Assembly (NCBI RefSeq): GCF_013149295.1
Contig: NZ_JABGCB010000005.1
Location: forward strand, 186,001 to 250,000
From: Novosphingobium sp. SG751A
GTDB taxonomy: Bacteria > Pseudomonadota > Alphaproteobacteria > Sphingomonadales > Sphingomonadaceae
Length of the DNA stretch: 64,000 nucleotides
Direction: 5' to 3'
The translations under genes were made by a program, and so were the position numbers. Each line of letters begins with the position of its first letter. Position 1 is the stretch's first letter. Of this stretch, positions 1-9,824 are shown piece by piece. The notes beneath the pieces are model-generated. The model ran no database searches, had not been told where the DNA came from, and was given only the letters and a program-made list of their open reading frames with translations.

Positions 1-1149
1 CGCCCCCTGAATCGCCAGCGTCAGTTCGGTCAGATGCAGCGTGAAGTCATGCGAGGGGAAATGCGGCCGCCCGGTGGCAATCGCGTCGCATAATTCGGCC
101 AGACCGATGGCTTTGTCCTGAATGCCGATCTGGTTGCTCATAAACCGCTTGTAGATGGCCCGCGGCGACATGCTCTTGCGCGGCAGGCGTTTCGATCCGG
201 GCGGCGGGGTGACGATCAGCGGCACTTTGCGCCCGCCGATGCCCACCAGCCATTGCACAAAGCTGTTGGTGCGCGCCAGCCGCATCCGGCGCATATCCAG
301 CGCCAGCTTGCCAAAGCGTTCGATATAGACCGGGCATTCATATTCGCGATAGGTGTTGGTGTGGATCACCCCGCGATTGCCGATGATGCGCATCTGATGG
401 TCATAGGGCGCGGCAATCGAGCAGGTGACGCGCCCCACCACGCCGCTTTCAAAATCGAGGCAGCCCACCGAGAAATCGGGTGTATCGGCCGGATCCATCG
501 GCAGGTCGGTCTTGTCGGGCAGGGTCATTTTGGAAAAGGACGTAACGCTGCGCACCGGCCCGAAAATCGCGCACATCCAGGCCAGATGATAGCCGACATG
601 CTCCCACGTACAGCCCGATTCATACTCATGAACATAGGGCCATGGTGTGCCTGAACGCGAACGCCATGTTTCCGGATTCATCAGGTAGACCGGCTGATTG
701 TCAAACTCGGCATAGACCATGCGGACATCGCCCACGGCCTTGTCCTGCGCGGCCTTCCACATGGTTTGCGATGTGGCCGACAGCGCGTTGGACGGGGCGC
801 AGGAAATGCGCAGCCCCAGGTTTTCGGCCAGAGCGAAAAGCTCGCGCGCCTCATCCATGTCGGTGACAAAAGGTTTTTCGCAATAGACATGCTTGCCCGC
901 CCGCAGGATGGCCTTGTTCACCTCGTAATGCGCCTCGATCGAGGTGAGATTGGCGATCACCTCAATCTCCGGATCGCCCAGAATGCTCTCCCGATCAGGA
1001 TATACCCGCAGGCCGAAGAATTTCCCGACCCTTTCTGCCTGTTCGGACCTGATGTCGTAAATACCTGCGATCTCGATGTTTTCATGCCGGCCGATGGTCA
1101 GCATATAAAGATCAAAGACATAGCCGCAGCCAATAATGCCTATTTTCAT
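1..1149 (-). CDS. Gfo/Idh/MocA family oxidoreductase (3' end cut by window)
   Basis: NAD(P)-dependent sugar oxidoreductase. The frame stays open from an ATG at 1149 to base 1, so 383 codons are visible and the C-terminus lies outside the window. The N-terminus has the Rossmann signature GIIGCG (residues 4-9) and the family EKP motif at residues 91-93, whose lysine is usually catalytic. A downstream segment WEHVGYH fits the substrate-binding half. It lies 44 bp after another Gfo/Idh/MocA gene on the same strand, at the edge of an exopolysaccharide locus, so a role in making or modifying a nucleotide sugar is likely. The substrate cannot be deduced. Family assignment is secure, function is not. 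Confidence 0.85.
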   Translation of the reverse strand, partial: MKIGIIGCGYVFDLYMLTIGRHENIEIAGIYDIRSEQAERVGKFFGLRVYPDRESILGDPEIEVIANLTSIEAHYEVNKAILRAGKHVYCEKPFVTDMDEARELFALAENLGLRISCAPSNALSATSQTMWKAAQDKAVGDVRMVYAEFDNQPVYLMNPETWRSRSGTPWPYVHEYESGCTWEHVGYHLAWMCAIFGPVRSVTSFSKMTLPDKTDLPMDPADTPDFSVGCLDFESGVVGRVTCSIAAPYDHQMRIIGNRGVIHTNTYREYECPVYIERFGKLALDMRRMRLARTNSFVQWLVGIGGRKVPLIVTPPPGSKRLPRKSMSPRAIYKRFMSNQIGIQDKAIGLAELCDAIATGRPHFPSHDFTLHLTELTLAIQGA

Positions 1150-1193
1150 AAGCCCCCTGTTTGCCCCCCGGATATGCGTATGGGCCCTATGTT

Positions 1194-2267
<1,074 letters not shown>

Positions 2268-2354
2268 GATCTTGGACTCCCTTTGAAATATAGTCGAAGC
2301 ATAGTGATCAACAGCTGAAATAATATCCGGTGTATTATCCGTAGTGGTTTGAAT

Positions 2355-2366
2355 TTATGATCATAA
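2355..2366. promoter_or_regulatory. 12-bp perfect palindrome in AT-rich intergenic region
   Basis: TTATGATCATAA is a perfect palindrome inside an unusually AT-rich gap between the flippase gene end and the oxidoreductase start. It lies about 90 bases upstream of the GTG at 2267. It could be an operator, or chance in AT-rich DNA. No regulator can be named. Confidence 0.25.
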
Positions 2367-2432
2367 TTTTGCCATAAATAATTTATTGTTGACTTTGAAT
2401 ACCGCGAAGCCTGCAAATTTGGTCCCATCATT

Positions 2433-3743
2433 TCATGCGCCGACCGGCTGATCCCTTTCGGAAATGCCGTGATGGCGTTCCTGCGTGCGATCGGCATGCA
2501 CGACATGGCGGCTGACCAGCGCGAGCAGCAGGCAATTGGCCCCCTGCGCCAGCACGAGCGAAAGGACCGCCCCCATCACATGCATCCGGGGCACCAGAAC
2601 CGCCGCCGCGGCAAAGGTCACCCCAGCGCTGGTCAAACGCGAGGCGAACAAAGATTTGCCCTTTTCATTGGTGATCAGAAAGGTCTCGAATGGCTGATTG
2701 ATCACCACCAACAGGTAGTAAACGCCCAGTACCGCCATTTCCAAAGGATAGCTGTAGCGCCCCTTGTAGAGGATCGGCAGCAGCCATGGACCGATGGCGC
2801 AGCTGAACAACAGCCATGGCATGGCCAGCACCAGAATGAACCGTCTTGTGCCATTGACCGAGGCCAGCGCGCCGGGCACGCCCTTGTCCCGCATGGCGTT
2901 GATCGCGCGCACCTTGTCGGTGGAATCCACCGCGCTCACGATGCTGTTGATCGGATTGAGCACATTGCGGATCGCCGAATAGCCCGCCAGCGTGATCGGC
3001 GGGGCGACATGGGTGAGCAGCAGCGGAAAGCCCTGACCGTAAATCACGAAAGGAATATGGGTAAAGGCCTGCCACAAGGCGAAATTCAGCCGCGGGCGCA
3101 GCAAGGCCCCCATCTGCGTCAGGCTGGGCGCGCAGAGCCGGGGCGGCAGCGCCGCCATCTGCATCACAAAGGCGGCAAAGGCGGCCAGCCCCATCAGTTG
3201 CGGCGCCGCCGTGGGCGAAACGCGCCCCAGCATCATCAACCCTAGCCCGCCCAGCATGATGGTGAGCGAGAGCATCGATGACAGCACCACCTGAAGCCCC
3301 CGGTGGCTTTGATACAGCCAGCGCCGCCCGAATTCCTGAAGCGTCAGGCCCGGCGTCTGCCATGCGGCGAATACCGCCACCAGACAGGCATAGGCCGAAA
3401 AACCCGCTCGCTCCATGCCGATGGCGATCCCCTGCATCAGCACAAAGAGCGCGGCCGAGACCAGCACGGTCAGCCATGCCCATTGCGGCTTGTGCTCCTC
3501 ATTATCCGCCTCCTTGCCCGACAGGAGGAAGGGGATGACGATAATGGCGCGGAAGAAGCCGGCCAGCAGGAAATAGATCGCCACCGCCGTGGCAAAGGCG
3601 GCGAATTTGTCCGTGGGCAGGATGCGCGCCATCAGGATGGCCGTAAGCAGATTGCCCGCGCCCAGCAGCGCCTGATCGGCAAAGCCGAAGAGGCGGTCGC
3701 TCTGCGTCTGCCTTATCCTATTGATACGGTTCAGAATGGACAC
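2433..3743 (-). CDS. Wzx-like polysaccharide flippase (MOP superfamily)
   Basis: A 436-residue polytopic membrane protein with the look of the PST/oligosaccharide flippase family. It would move undecaprenyl-linked repeat units across the inner membrane. The N-terminal pattern (amphipathic start, then a first helix with LLGAGNLLTAILMARIL and a hydrophobic second helix) is typical, and about 12 hydrophobic segments can be counted across the protein. It lies 33 bp downstream of the Wza-like export gene on the same strand. A second flippase of the same superfamily occurs at 26471-27835, so the locus has two candidate exporters. Which repeat unit it moves is unknown. Confidence 0.75.
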   Translation of the reverse strand: MSILNRINRIRQTQSDRLFGFADQALLGAGNLLTAILMARILPTDKFAAFATAVAIYFLLAGFFRAIIVIPFLLSGKEADNEEHKPQWAWLTVLVSAALFVLMQGIAIGMERAGFSAYACLVAVFAAWQTPGLTLQEFGRRWLYQSHRGLQVVLSSMLSLTIMLGGLGLMMLGRVSPTAAPQLMGLAAFAAFVMQMAALPPRLCAPSLTQMGALLRPRLNFALWQAFTHIPFVIYGQGFPLLLTHVAPPITLAGYSAIRNVLNPINSIVSAVDSTDKVRAINAMRDKGVPGALASVNGTRRFILVLAMPWLLFSCAIGPWLLPILYKGRYSYPLEMAVLGVYYLLVVINQPFETFLITNEKGKSLFASRLTSAGVTFAAAAVLVPRMHVMGAVLSLVLAQGANCLLLALVSRHVVHADRTQERHHGISERDQPVGA

Positions 3744-3776
3744 GATCTATATCCGATCCCACGGATGGTGGAATTA

Positions 3777-4376
3777 TCAGAAGGCGCGTTCGGGCACCTT
3801 GATGATGTCGCCGGGGGCCAGTTTGATCGGCATGCCCGGGTTCAGCTCGAACTGACGCTCGGCTTCGCCGCTGTGGCGCAGGACGACACGGTTATGCGCC
3901 CCCCGGTCGGTATAGCCGCCCGCCACCGCCACCGCCATATCCACCGTCATGTCGGGAATATAGGGATAGGCGCCCGGCTTGGTGACCGCGCCGCTGACAA
4001 AGACCGAGCGCATCTGGGCCAGATTCACCGAAATGCGCGGTTCCGTCAGAATACCCTTTCGCAGCTTGCCCAGAATCTCGTCCGAGAGCTGGCTGGCGGT
4101 CTGCCCCTTGGCCATCACCACGCCGATCAGCGGCAACTGGATCGTGCCTTCGGGCAGGACGAGATAGTCGCCGGTCATATTTGGTTCGTTGTAAACGACA
4201 ATGCGAACCAGATCGCCGGGTGCGATCACATAGGCCGGGGCGCTCTGGATCGCGGCCGCGCTGGCCGGTTCCAAAGGCGGAAGGCGGTCCTGCGCACAGG
4301 CCGTCAGCGAGAGCAGGGCCCCGCCATGCAAGGCGGCGAGCAGGGCGAAGCGCAATCTATTTCGCGGATCTTTCAT
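3777..4376 (-). CDS. Wza-like polysaccharide export lipoprotein
   Basis: Outer-membrane or periplasmic polysaccharide export protein (Poly_export/SLBB family), 199 residues from an ATG at 4376. A GTG at 4409 is also in frame but would place 11 polar residues before the signal peptide. The signal peptide ends in a lipobox LTAC, with the lipidated cysteine at residue 27. The export domain follows (YVIAPGDLVRIVVYNEPNM), then one SLBB-like segment (VFVSGAVTKPGAYPY) and a C-terminal PGDIIKVPER. It is shorter than E. coli Wza and resembles the compact sphingomonad or rhizobial type. It is divergent from the lyase/Wzz genes and probably forms the export channel for the EPS made here. Confidence 0.9.
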   Translation of the reverse strand: MKDPRNRLRFALLAALHGGALLSLTACAQDRLPPLEPASAAAIQSAPAYVIAPGDLVRIVVYNEPNMTGDYLVLPEGTIQLPLIGVVMAKGQTASQLSDEILGKLRKGILTEPRISVNLAQMRSVFVSGAVTKPGAYPYIPDMTVDMAVAVAGGYTDRGAHNRVVLRHSGEAERQFELNPGMPIKLAPGDIIKVPERAF

Positions 4377-4410
4377 GGTTAAAAGGCTTCCATTTGTGAG
4401 GAGGTTCACG

Positions 4411-4439
4411 TTGACGACGCCCTATATCCTTCAGATAAA
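4411..4439 (+). promoter_or_regulatory. candidate sigma-70 promoter for the lyase gene
   Basis: TTGACG (4411-4416) and GATAAA (4434-4439) are separated by 17 bases, in the divergent gap between the Wza-like gene and the AlgL-like gene. The -35 box is good and the -10 box only fair. It would give a leader of roughly 75 bases before the ATG at 4520. Read by eye only. Confidence 0.35.
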
Positions 4440-4472
4440 AGGGTACGACACATTGCGGTGCCTTAAGTCGCT

Positions 4473-4517
4473 GAGATTGGTAAAATCTCGCCGCCACCTT
4501 ATCAAGTGGAGATTGGT
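4473..4517 (+). promoter_or_regulatory. repeat/hairpin in leader that can mask the Shine-Dalgarno
   Basis: The nine bases GAGATTGGT occur at 4473-4481 and again at 4509-4517, where they overlap the GGAG ribosome site (4508-4511) of the lyase gene. Between them, AATCTC (4484-4489) is complementary to both copies. It can form a hairpin with the upstream copy (loop 4479-4483) or pair with the downstream copy and cover the ribosome site. This suggests a simple two-state leader, but stems are only six pairs. Confidence 0.3.
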
Positions 4518-4519
4518 TC

Positions 4520-5674
4520 ATGGAAAGAAACCGATTCGTCCGTTCTCGTTGTTATTACGTAATCACCACTATATTGGCTTTGGCGGCGCAGGGCTGCGAC
4601 TCAAAGGATAGCAAGGCCGCGCCACCAATACGGACGGGCGATCATCACTATCAGGCGCCATTTCATGTACCCTCCGGCGGGGGCGGTGGACGCTTCGTGG
4701 CCAGAAATGCATCCTGTCCGGTTGCTGGTGTGCCGGTGCGCGATCTGATGATTAATACGCGTTATAAACCAGGGAAATCTGCGGATGTTGTCGATCAGGA
4801 CGCCGAGGATGCCTATAAGGAAGCCATGGCTCCGATCCTGGCTTTTATGGCCGGATTAACCAATCAGGCCAACCGATACATCCGATCTGACGGCAAAGAT
4901 TTAGCAGCTGCGGAATGCGCACGCTATAGTCTGGACCAGTGGGCAAGAGGCGAGGCTTTCACCGGCGTCTCGGGCACCGCGGGATGGTTCAAACTATCCA
5001 CGCTGCTGTCCGGGCTTTCGCTTTCCTACCTACAGATTCGCGATGCACCCACCGATGCGGCGGGTGAAGAAGAGAATCGGCGTATTGAACAATGGCTGGC
5101 CAAAATGGCGGGCAACCTTTTGGAGTTTCGGCGTAATGGTGTGACAGGATCGCCCGTGGAAAATAACCATCTCTATTGGGCAGGGCTGGCCATCGGCGCA
5201 ACCGGTGCTGCAATTGGTAATCAGACTTTCTTTGATTTTGGAATGGAATCTTTTCGACATGGCGCTTGTTCGGTCACGGCTGATGGATTCCTTCCCATGG
5301 AATTAAAGCGTCGACATGCTGCGCTGCACTATCACGTTTACGCGTTGCAGCCGTTGTTTCTGTTGGCCGAGCTGGCTGAGAGAAACAACCAGTCTGGTTA
5401 TGCGACCTGTGACAGGGCGATGGACCGGCTGGCACGCAATGTTTTGGCGGGCGCGGAAAATCCTGAGATCTTTGAGAAAAAGACAGGATCGCCGCAAAAG
5501 CCGGTTTTCAAGGATGGCGGCGAATTGCCCAAACCCCTGTGGGGCTGGCTGGCGATTTACGCGGGCCGGACGGCTCTTCCGCCTTCCTGGGCCCGGCGCC
5601 TTGCCGCCACGCCTAGGCTGGCTGCCGCCGAAACGGGTGGAGATGAGTTGGCGCTTTATGTTTCAAGGCATTAG
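4520..5674 (+). CDS. AlgL-like (PL5-type) polysaccharide lyase lipoprotein
   Basis: A 384-residue predicted lipoprotein; signal segment with lipobox AAQGC (Cys26), then a glycine/proline-rich linker. The mature part matches the alginate lyase fold: the NNH motif at residues 215-217 (VENNHLYWAGLA) corresponds to the catalytic Asn-His of AlgL. RRHAALHYHVYAL at about 264-276 carries the downstream Arg and Tyr region. AlgL-type enzymes cleave beta-1,4-mannuronan by beta-elimination in the periplasm and clear stray polymer during export. No alginate synthesis genes are present, so the substrate is probably the locus's own uronic-acid-containing EPS. Codon use looks more AT-rich than in neighbouring genes. 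Start chosen for GGAG eight bases upstream. Confidence 0.8.
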   Translation: MERNRFVRSRCYYVITTILALAAQGCDSKDSKAAPPIRTGDHHYQAPFHVPSGGGGGRFVARNASCPVAGVPVRDLMINTRYKPGKSADVVDQDAEDAYKEAMAPILAFMAGLTNQANRYIRSDGKDLAAAECARYSLDQWARGEAFTGVSGTAGWFKLSTLLSGLSLSYLQIRDAPTDAAGEEENRRIEQWLAKMAGNLLEFRRNGVTGSPVENNHLYWAGLAIGATGAAIGNQTFFDFGMESFRHGACSVTADGFLPMELKRRHAALHYHVYALQPLFLLAELAERNNQSGYATCDRAMDRLARNVLAGAENPEIFEKKTGSPQKPVFKDGGELPKPLWGWLAIYAGRTALPPSWARRLAATPRLAAAETGGDELALYVSRH

Positions 5675-5789
5675 AATGATCAGCATCGAACATCAACAGA
5701 CAGCCAATAGTCAAGGGTCGGATCGTTGAAGATTCTCGCCGTCACGGCGTGCCGTTTTGGTTGTTGGCCTTGTAAATTGGGGGTGTAAA

Positions 5790-7217
5790 TTGGATAACGT
5801 TCAGGTCAGACCATTTCGCGAAACGGCTTTCGTACTGGGAGATTTCTTCAGGCGGCGGCGTAAGGGTATTTTGCGATCGGCCATGATAATCTATGGCCTC
5901 ATCGTTCTATACGTTGTGCTGGCTCCGCCCAGCTATTACGCCCGCGCCATCGTGATGATCGATCCCCGGCGCAACGTGGTCAATACAGAGCGCGGCGGGG
6001 CGATGAACTATCTGATGCCCACCGCCGATACGGTGGCGACGGAGATTTCCAGCATCCAGTCGCGCGAAAATGCAGCCGAAGTGGTGCGACGTCTTCATCT
6101 GGATCAGAACTCCTCCTTCACCAAGGTCTCGCTCAAGTTCCGGGTGCTGGACGGCATGCTGGGCGTGGGCAGCTTTGTACGCTCGACGGTCGGCGGTGTG
6201 ATTCGCGCCGTGACCGGGGATACGACCCCCGTTCGCGACAGCGACCCTTCGACCGATACGCCCCAGCGCTATGCGCAGGACAATCTGCTCAACAATCTCA
6301 ATGTCGAAGGGGTTGGGCAGAGCTATTCGATCGAGGTCGGATTTAAATGGGGCGATCCGGTGCTGGCGGCGAAAATCGTCAACACTCTGATTCAGGTGCA
6401 TGCCGAAAGAGAGGGCGATTTGCGCCGTCAGGTTCGGTTGAACGGCACCAAGGAACTGGCGGAAAGCCTTGAAAAGCATCGCGCGAAGATTGGCGAGCTG
6501 GAAAAGCGGCTGGCCGATGCGCGGGCAAGGGCGGGCGTGCTGAACCTGCAGGGGCCCAATCTGGGCGGCGACGTCTCGATGATGACGGCCCAGCAGGCGA
6601 GCGCGCAGGCTGATGCCGCGCTGGTGTCGGGCCGCAACCGCGCCGCGATGGCTGACGCCGCGGTCGACGCCAACCCGACCATTCAGGCGCTGCGCACGCA
6701 ATTGAGTCTGGCGCAGGCCGAGGCGCTGAGCGGAACCAGCCGCTATGGCCCGCTGCACCCGCTGGCCGTCGAAGGACGCCAAAAGGTCGAGACGCTCAAG
6801 GCCGCCATCGACAAGCAGTCCGCCTCGATCCGCAAGACCGCGATGGCCGGGCTGGGCGTCGAAGCGGCGGCGCAGTCGCAGCGCGCCGGGGCGCAAGGCG
6901 TCGCCTTGCGTAAGAGCAAGGCGGAAATGGCCAGCAGCCTGCAGGCCACTGGAACCGTGGCCCAGCTTGAGCATGAGCGCGACTTTGAACTGACCACCTA
7001 CAATGCCGATTTCGACCGGTACAAACGCATCGTCAGCACGCTCGACAGCGTAGGCGATCTGACCGTGGAGACAGTCGCGTCCACCCCGCAGGTGCCCAAT
7101 GCGCCCAAGATCAAGCTGCTGCTTATTCTGGGTGTCGTGTTGGCGCTGCTGGGATCGCTGATGCTGGCGGTTCTGGCCGAGGCCGGGACATTCTTTCGCA
7201 ACCTGAAAGAGGCGTGA
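5790..7217 (+). CDS. Wzz/GumC-type chain-length determinant protein
   Basis: Inner-membrane polysaccharide co-polymerase, 475 residues from a TTG at 5790 that follows a GGGGGTG ribosome site. An upstream in-frame TTG at 5757 lacks one. A cytoplasmic N-terminus is followed by a first membrane helix (IIYGLIVLYVVLAP) and a periplasmic domain with long helices (ESLEKHRAKIGELEKRLADA). A proline-containing motif precedes the second helix (KLLLILGVVLALLGSLML). There is no C-terminal tyrosine autokinase domain and no separate kinase gene in the window. It would set EPS chain length together with the Wzy and Wza proteins encoded nearby. Confidence 0.88.
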   Translation: MDNVQVRPFRETAFVLGDFFRRRRKGILRSAMIIYGLIVLYVVLAPPSYYARAIVMIDPRRNVVNTERGGAMNYLMPTADTVATEISSIQSRENAAEVVRRLHLDQNSSFTKVSLKFRVLDGMLGVGSFVRSTVGGVIRAVTGDTTPVRDSDPSTDTPQRYAQDNLLNNLNVEGVGQSYSIEVGFKWGDPVLAAKIVNTLIQVHAEREGDLRRQVRLNGTKELAESLEKHRAKIGELEKRLADARARAGVLNLQGPNLGGDVSMMTAQQASAQADAALVSGRNRAAMADAAVDANPTIQALRTQLSLAQAEALSGTSRYGPLHPLAVEGRQKVETLKAAIDKQSASIRKTAMAGLGVEAAAQSQRAGAQGVALRKSKAEMASSLQATGTVAQLEHERDFELTTYNADFDRYKRIVSTLDSVGDLTVETVASTPQVPNAPKIKLLLILGVVLALLGSLMLAVLAEAGTFFRNLKEA

Positions 7218-7283
7218 TCCATCGGGCCCGGCGCAAAGCCTGATGGCGCCGCCGGGAACCGATCTTTGGATAGGGGGCAAGTC

Positions 7284-8504
7284 TTGAAGATCGCACATCT
7301 GTCATCGCATCATGAACGGCAGGACAACCGGATCTTCTTTCGGGAATGCTGCACGCTGGCCGAGGCCGGGCATGATGTGAGCCTTGTCATTCGCAATGGC
7401 GGCGACGAGGTGGTCAATGGCGTCAAAATCCTGGCCGTGCCCGCCCCGCGCAACCGTCTGGAACGCGTGACGCTGACCGCGGCGCGGGTGACCTGGCGGG
7501 GGTGGAAATCGGGCGCGCAGGTTCTCCATTTCCACGACCCGGAACTGATCCCATGGGGCTTCCTGCTCCGCGCGCTGGGGCGCAAGGTGGTGTTTGACGT
7601 GCATGAGGATTTCTCGCAGGCGGCGGGGGTGCGAGAATGGATCCCTGATGGCCTGCGTAATCTGGTGTCCTCGGCCTATTCGGCTGTGGCGCGCGCCGCC
7701 AACAGCGCCTTTGAGGTGGTGATTGCCGAACGCTATTACGAACGCAGCTTTCCCGGCGCCACGCCGGTGCTGAATTACCCCCATCTTGACCGGTCCGAAC
7801 GGCTGCGCTCGGTTGATCGCCATGCCAACCGGCCCGAAAACATCCGCCTGATCTATGCCGGGACTGCTTCGGAAAGCCGGGGCGCGCTGTTGCAGGCCGC
7901 GCTGGCGCAGCATCTGCCGGGCAGCACGATCCATTTTTCCGGCCGTATCCCCAAGGACCTGGCGCCCAAAATGATCGAGGCGGCGGGCGATGTCCATGTC
8001 GGCCTGCTGGCCAAGGATGGCACGATGGAATGGGTGAAGCGGTCGAGCAAGCCTGAGGGCGAGGCTTCGACGGTGATCCTTCAGGGGGTCAATTATTTCG
8101 TCACCCACGAAATGGTCGAGGCATTTTGTGAGCCCTGGACGGCCGGGCTCGCGGTCTTTCCGCTGCATGAGCATTATTATGAAAAGGAACTGACCAAGTT
8201 CTTTGAATATATGGCGGCGGGCCTGCCGATGGTGGTTTCGGATTTTCCGGTGTGGCGGGCGATTGTGGATGCCGATAATTGCGGCTTTTGCGTCGATCCG
8301 GCCAATATCGAGGAGGCGGTCGCCCGCATCCGCTGGCTTCACGAAAACCCGCAGGAGGCGCTGGCCATGGGCGAGCGGGGGCGTCAGGCGGTGGTGAGCA
8401 AATATAGCTGGCAAAGTCAGCAGAAGAACCTGCTGGCCCTGTATAATCGCCTAGTGCCCTCGGGGGCGGTGGCGGTCAAAGAACAGGTCGCATCCAATGC
8501 GTGA
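7284..8504 (+). CDS. glycosyltransferase family 4
   Basis: Cytoplasmic GT-B fold transferase, about 406 residues. The start is the TTG at 7284, with GGGGGCAA just upstream, rather than the TTG at 7266. The N-terminal acceptor domain begins KIAHLSSHHERQDNRIFF and includes HFHDPELIP and VVFDVHEDF, a pattern common in GT4 enzymes of EPS loci. The donor domain contains KFFEYMAAGLPMVVSDFPVW, the expected nucleotide-sugar site. It overlaps the next gene by 8 bases. Donor and acceptor sugars are not predictable. Confidence 0.85.
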   Translation: MKIAHLSSHHERQDNRIFFRECCTLAEAGHDVSLVIRNGGDEVVNGVKILAVPAPRNRLERVTLTAARVTWRGWKSGAQVLHFHDPELIPWGFLLRALGRKVVFDVHEDFSQAAGVREWIPDGLRNLVSSAYSAVARAANSAFEVVIAERYYERSFPGATPVLNYPHLDRSERLRSVDRHANRPENIRLIYAGTASESRGALLQAALAQHLPGSTIHFSGRIPKDLAPKMIEAAGDVHVGLLAKDGTMEWVKRSSKPEGEASTVILQGVNYFVTHEMVEAFCEPWTAGLAVFPLHEHYYEKELTKFFEYMAAGLPMVVSDFPVWRAIVDADNCGFCVDPANIEEAVARIRWLHENPQEALAMGERGRQAVVSKYSWQSQQKNLLALYNRLVPSGAVAVKEQVASNA

Positions 8505-9774
8505 GGATCATGCGGCAACCTGGCCGCTCCATCAGGGCTGGCGGCGGGACTGGCGGCAGACGCTGCGTGATCTGTGCGATGCCAATGCGCTGTGGGGGTG
8601 GTGGCTGGGCCTGATCCCGTTGCTCTCCTTTGTGGTGACGCCGCCGCGCGGCTTCATCGGGCAATTGGGCACGGTCGATACGCGCACGGAAACGACCGAA
8701 TCGCTGGGGATCACGGTGGCGGCGGTGGCGCTGGGCTTTTTGCCGGCGGCGTTGACGGTGGTGCGGCGCTATGTCGCGCTGGATCTGGTGATCCGCCCGG
8801 CGGTCTTGTTCCTGTGGATCCTGACGCTGATCGCCGCCAGTTTCCTTTATGAGATCACGCCCAAAGATTTTGGCATGTTGGCCATCGGCCTTTACGTAAT
8901 GGTCCTGATTTGCGTGCTCTGTTCTCAGCAAGAGGACACCGAGGAAATCGTGCGTAAGGTCTTTACCGCCCTGGCTGTGTTTCAAAGTGTGGTGATGATC
9001 GTCGCGCTGGTGGACAATAATTATGTGGTCGGCCGGTTTCAGGGGCGCATCGGCCCGAATTACTGGGGGTCGACTGCTGCCTCCACGCTGCTGATCTCCT
9101 ATGTCATTCGCAGCCTGCCGGTGCGGGCGGTTGTGATGGGCATTTGCGCCTACATGCTGATCGTTTCGCAAAACCGTTCGGGCATGATTGCCGCCATGGC
9201 GGGCAGCGTGATGGTTGCTCTGCTGTACTGGCTGCGCGCCAATGGGCGGCAAAGGCTCAGGATGGTGGGGGCTGCGGTGCTGGGTCTGATTGTTTTGCTG
9301 GCGGCCTCGCCGGTGATCTATTCCAAGGTGTTCCTGCTGGACAATGCGCGTCGGGGTCTGGAATCGAATGGCACGGGCCGCTTTGCCGCATGGCAGGAAG
9401 CGTTGAACATCATTTACACCCATCCCCTGTTCGGGGTGGGCTATCGCCATCACGAGCAGTACATTACCGCCGCCTCTTCTGCGCATAATGCCTATTTGGC
9501 GGCGATGGCGGATATGGGCGTGCTGGGGCTGCTGACCTATCTGGTCTATCTGTTCGGCGCGATGGGGATCGCGATCGCTGCGGCAATGCGGCGGCGCGAA
9601 TGGTCCTATGCAGTGATGGCCGGGGTGCTGTTCGGCTATGCTGCGGTGAATTTTCTGGAAACGCGCGGAATCAATTTCGCCAACAGCGTGTCGCTGTCGG
9701 TGCTTTGCGCCGTGGCGCTGATCCTGCGGGCCAATCCGCCGCGTATGGCGGCGAAACAGGAAGGCATTTCCTGA
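8497..9774 (+). CDS. O-antigen ligase / Wzy-type polymerase family membrane protein
   Basis: A 425-residue polytopic membrane protein with the Wzy_C signature: a large periplasmic loop ending in GVGYRHHEQ followed by SSAHNAYLAAMADMGVLGLL, whose conserved His-Asn and Gly-rich helix mark this family. Family members either polymerise undecaprenyl-linked repeats or ligate glycans to acceptors, and sequence alone does not separate these. Its position beside the chain-length protein and outer-membrane proteins favours a polymerase. A second, unrelated-looking Wzy candidate lies at 21086-22378. ATG at 8497 overlaps the upstream GT4. Confidence 0.82.
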   Translation: MREDHAATWPLHQGWRRDWRQTLRDLCDANALWGWWLGLIPLLSFVVTPPRGFIGQLGTVDTRTETTESLGITVAAVALGFLPAALTVVRRYVALDLVIRPAVLFLWILTLIAASFLYEITPKDFGMLAIGLYVMVLICVLCSQQEDTEEIVRKVFTALAVFQSVVMIVALVDNNYVVGRFQGRIGPNYWGSTAASTLLISYVIRSLPVRAVVMGICAYMLIVSQNRSGMIAAMAGSVMVALLYWLRANGRQRLRMVGAAVLGLIVLLAASPVIYSKVFLLDNARRGLESNGTGRFAAWQEALNIIYTHPLFGVGYRHHEQYITAASSAHNAYLAAMADMGVLGLLTYLVYLFGAMGIAIAAAMRRREWSYAVMAGVLFGYAAVNFLETRGINFANSVSLSVLCAVALILRANPPRMAAKQEGIS

Positions 9775-9824
9775 AACAGGGGTGCAGCAAGGACGAACAG
9801 GCCGGGCCTATGGGGGACACATTC

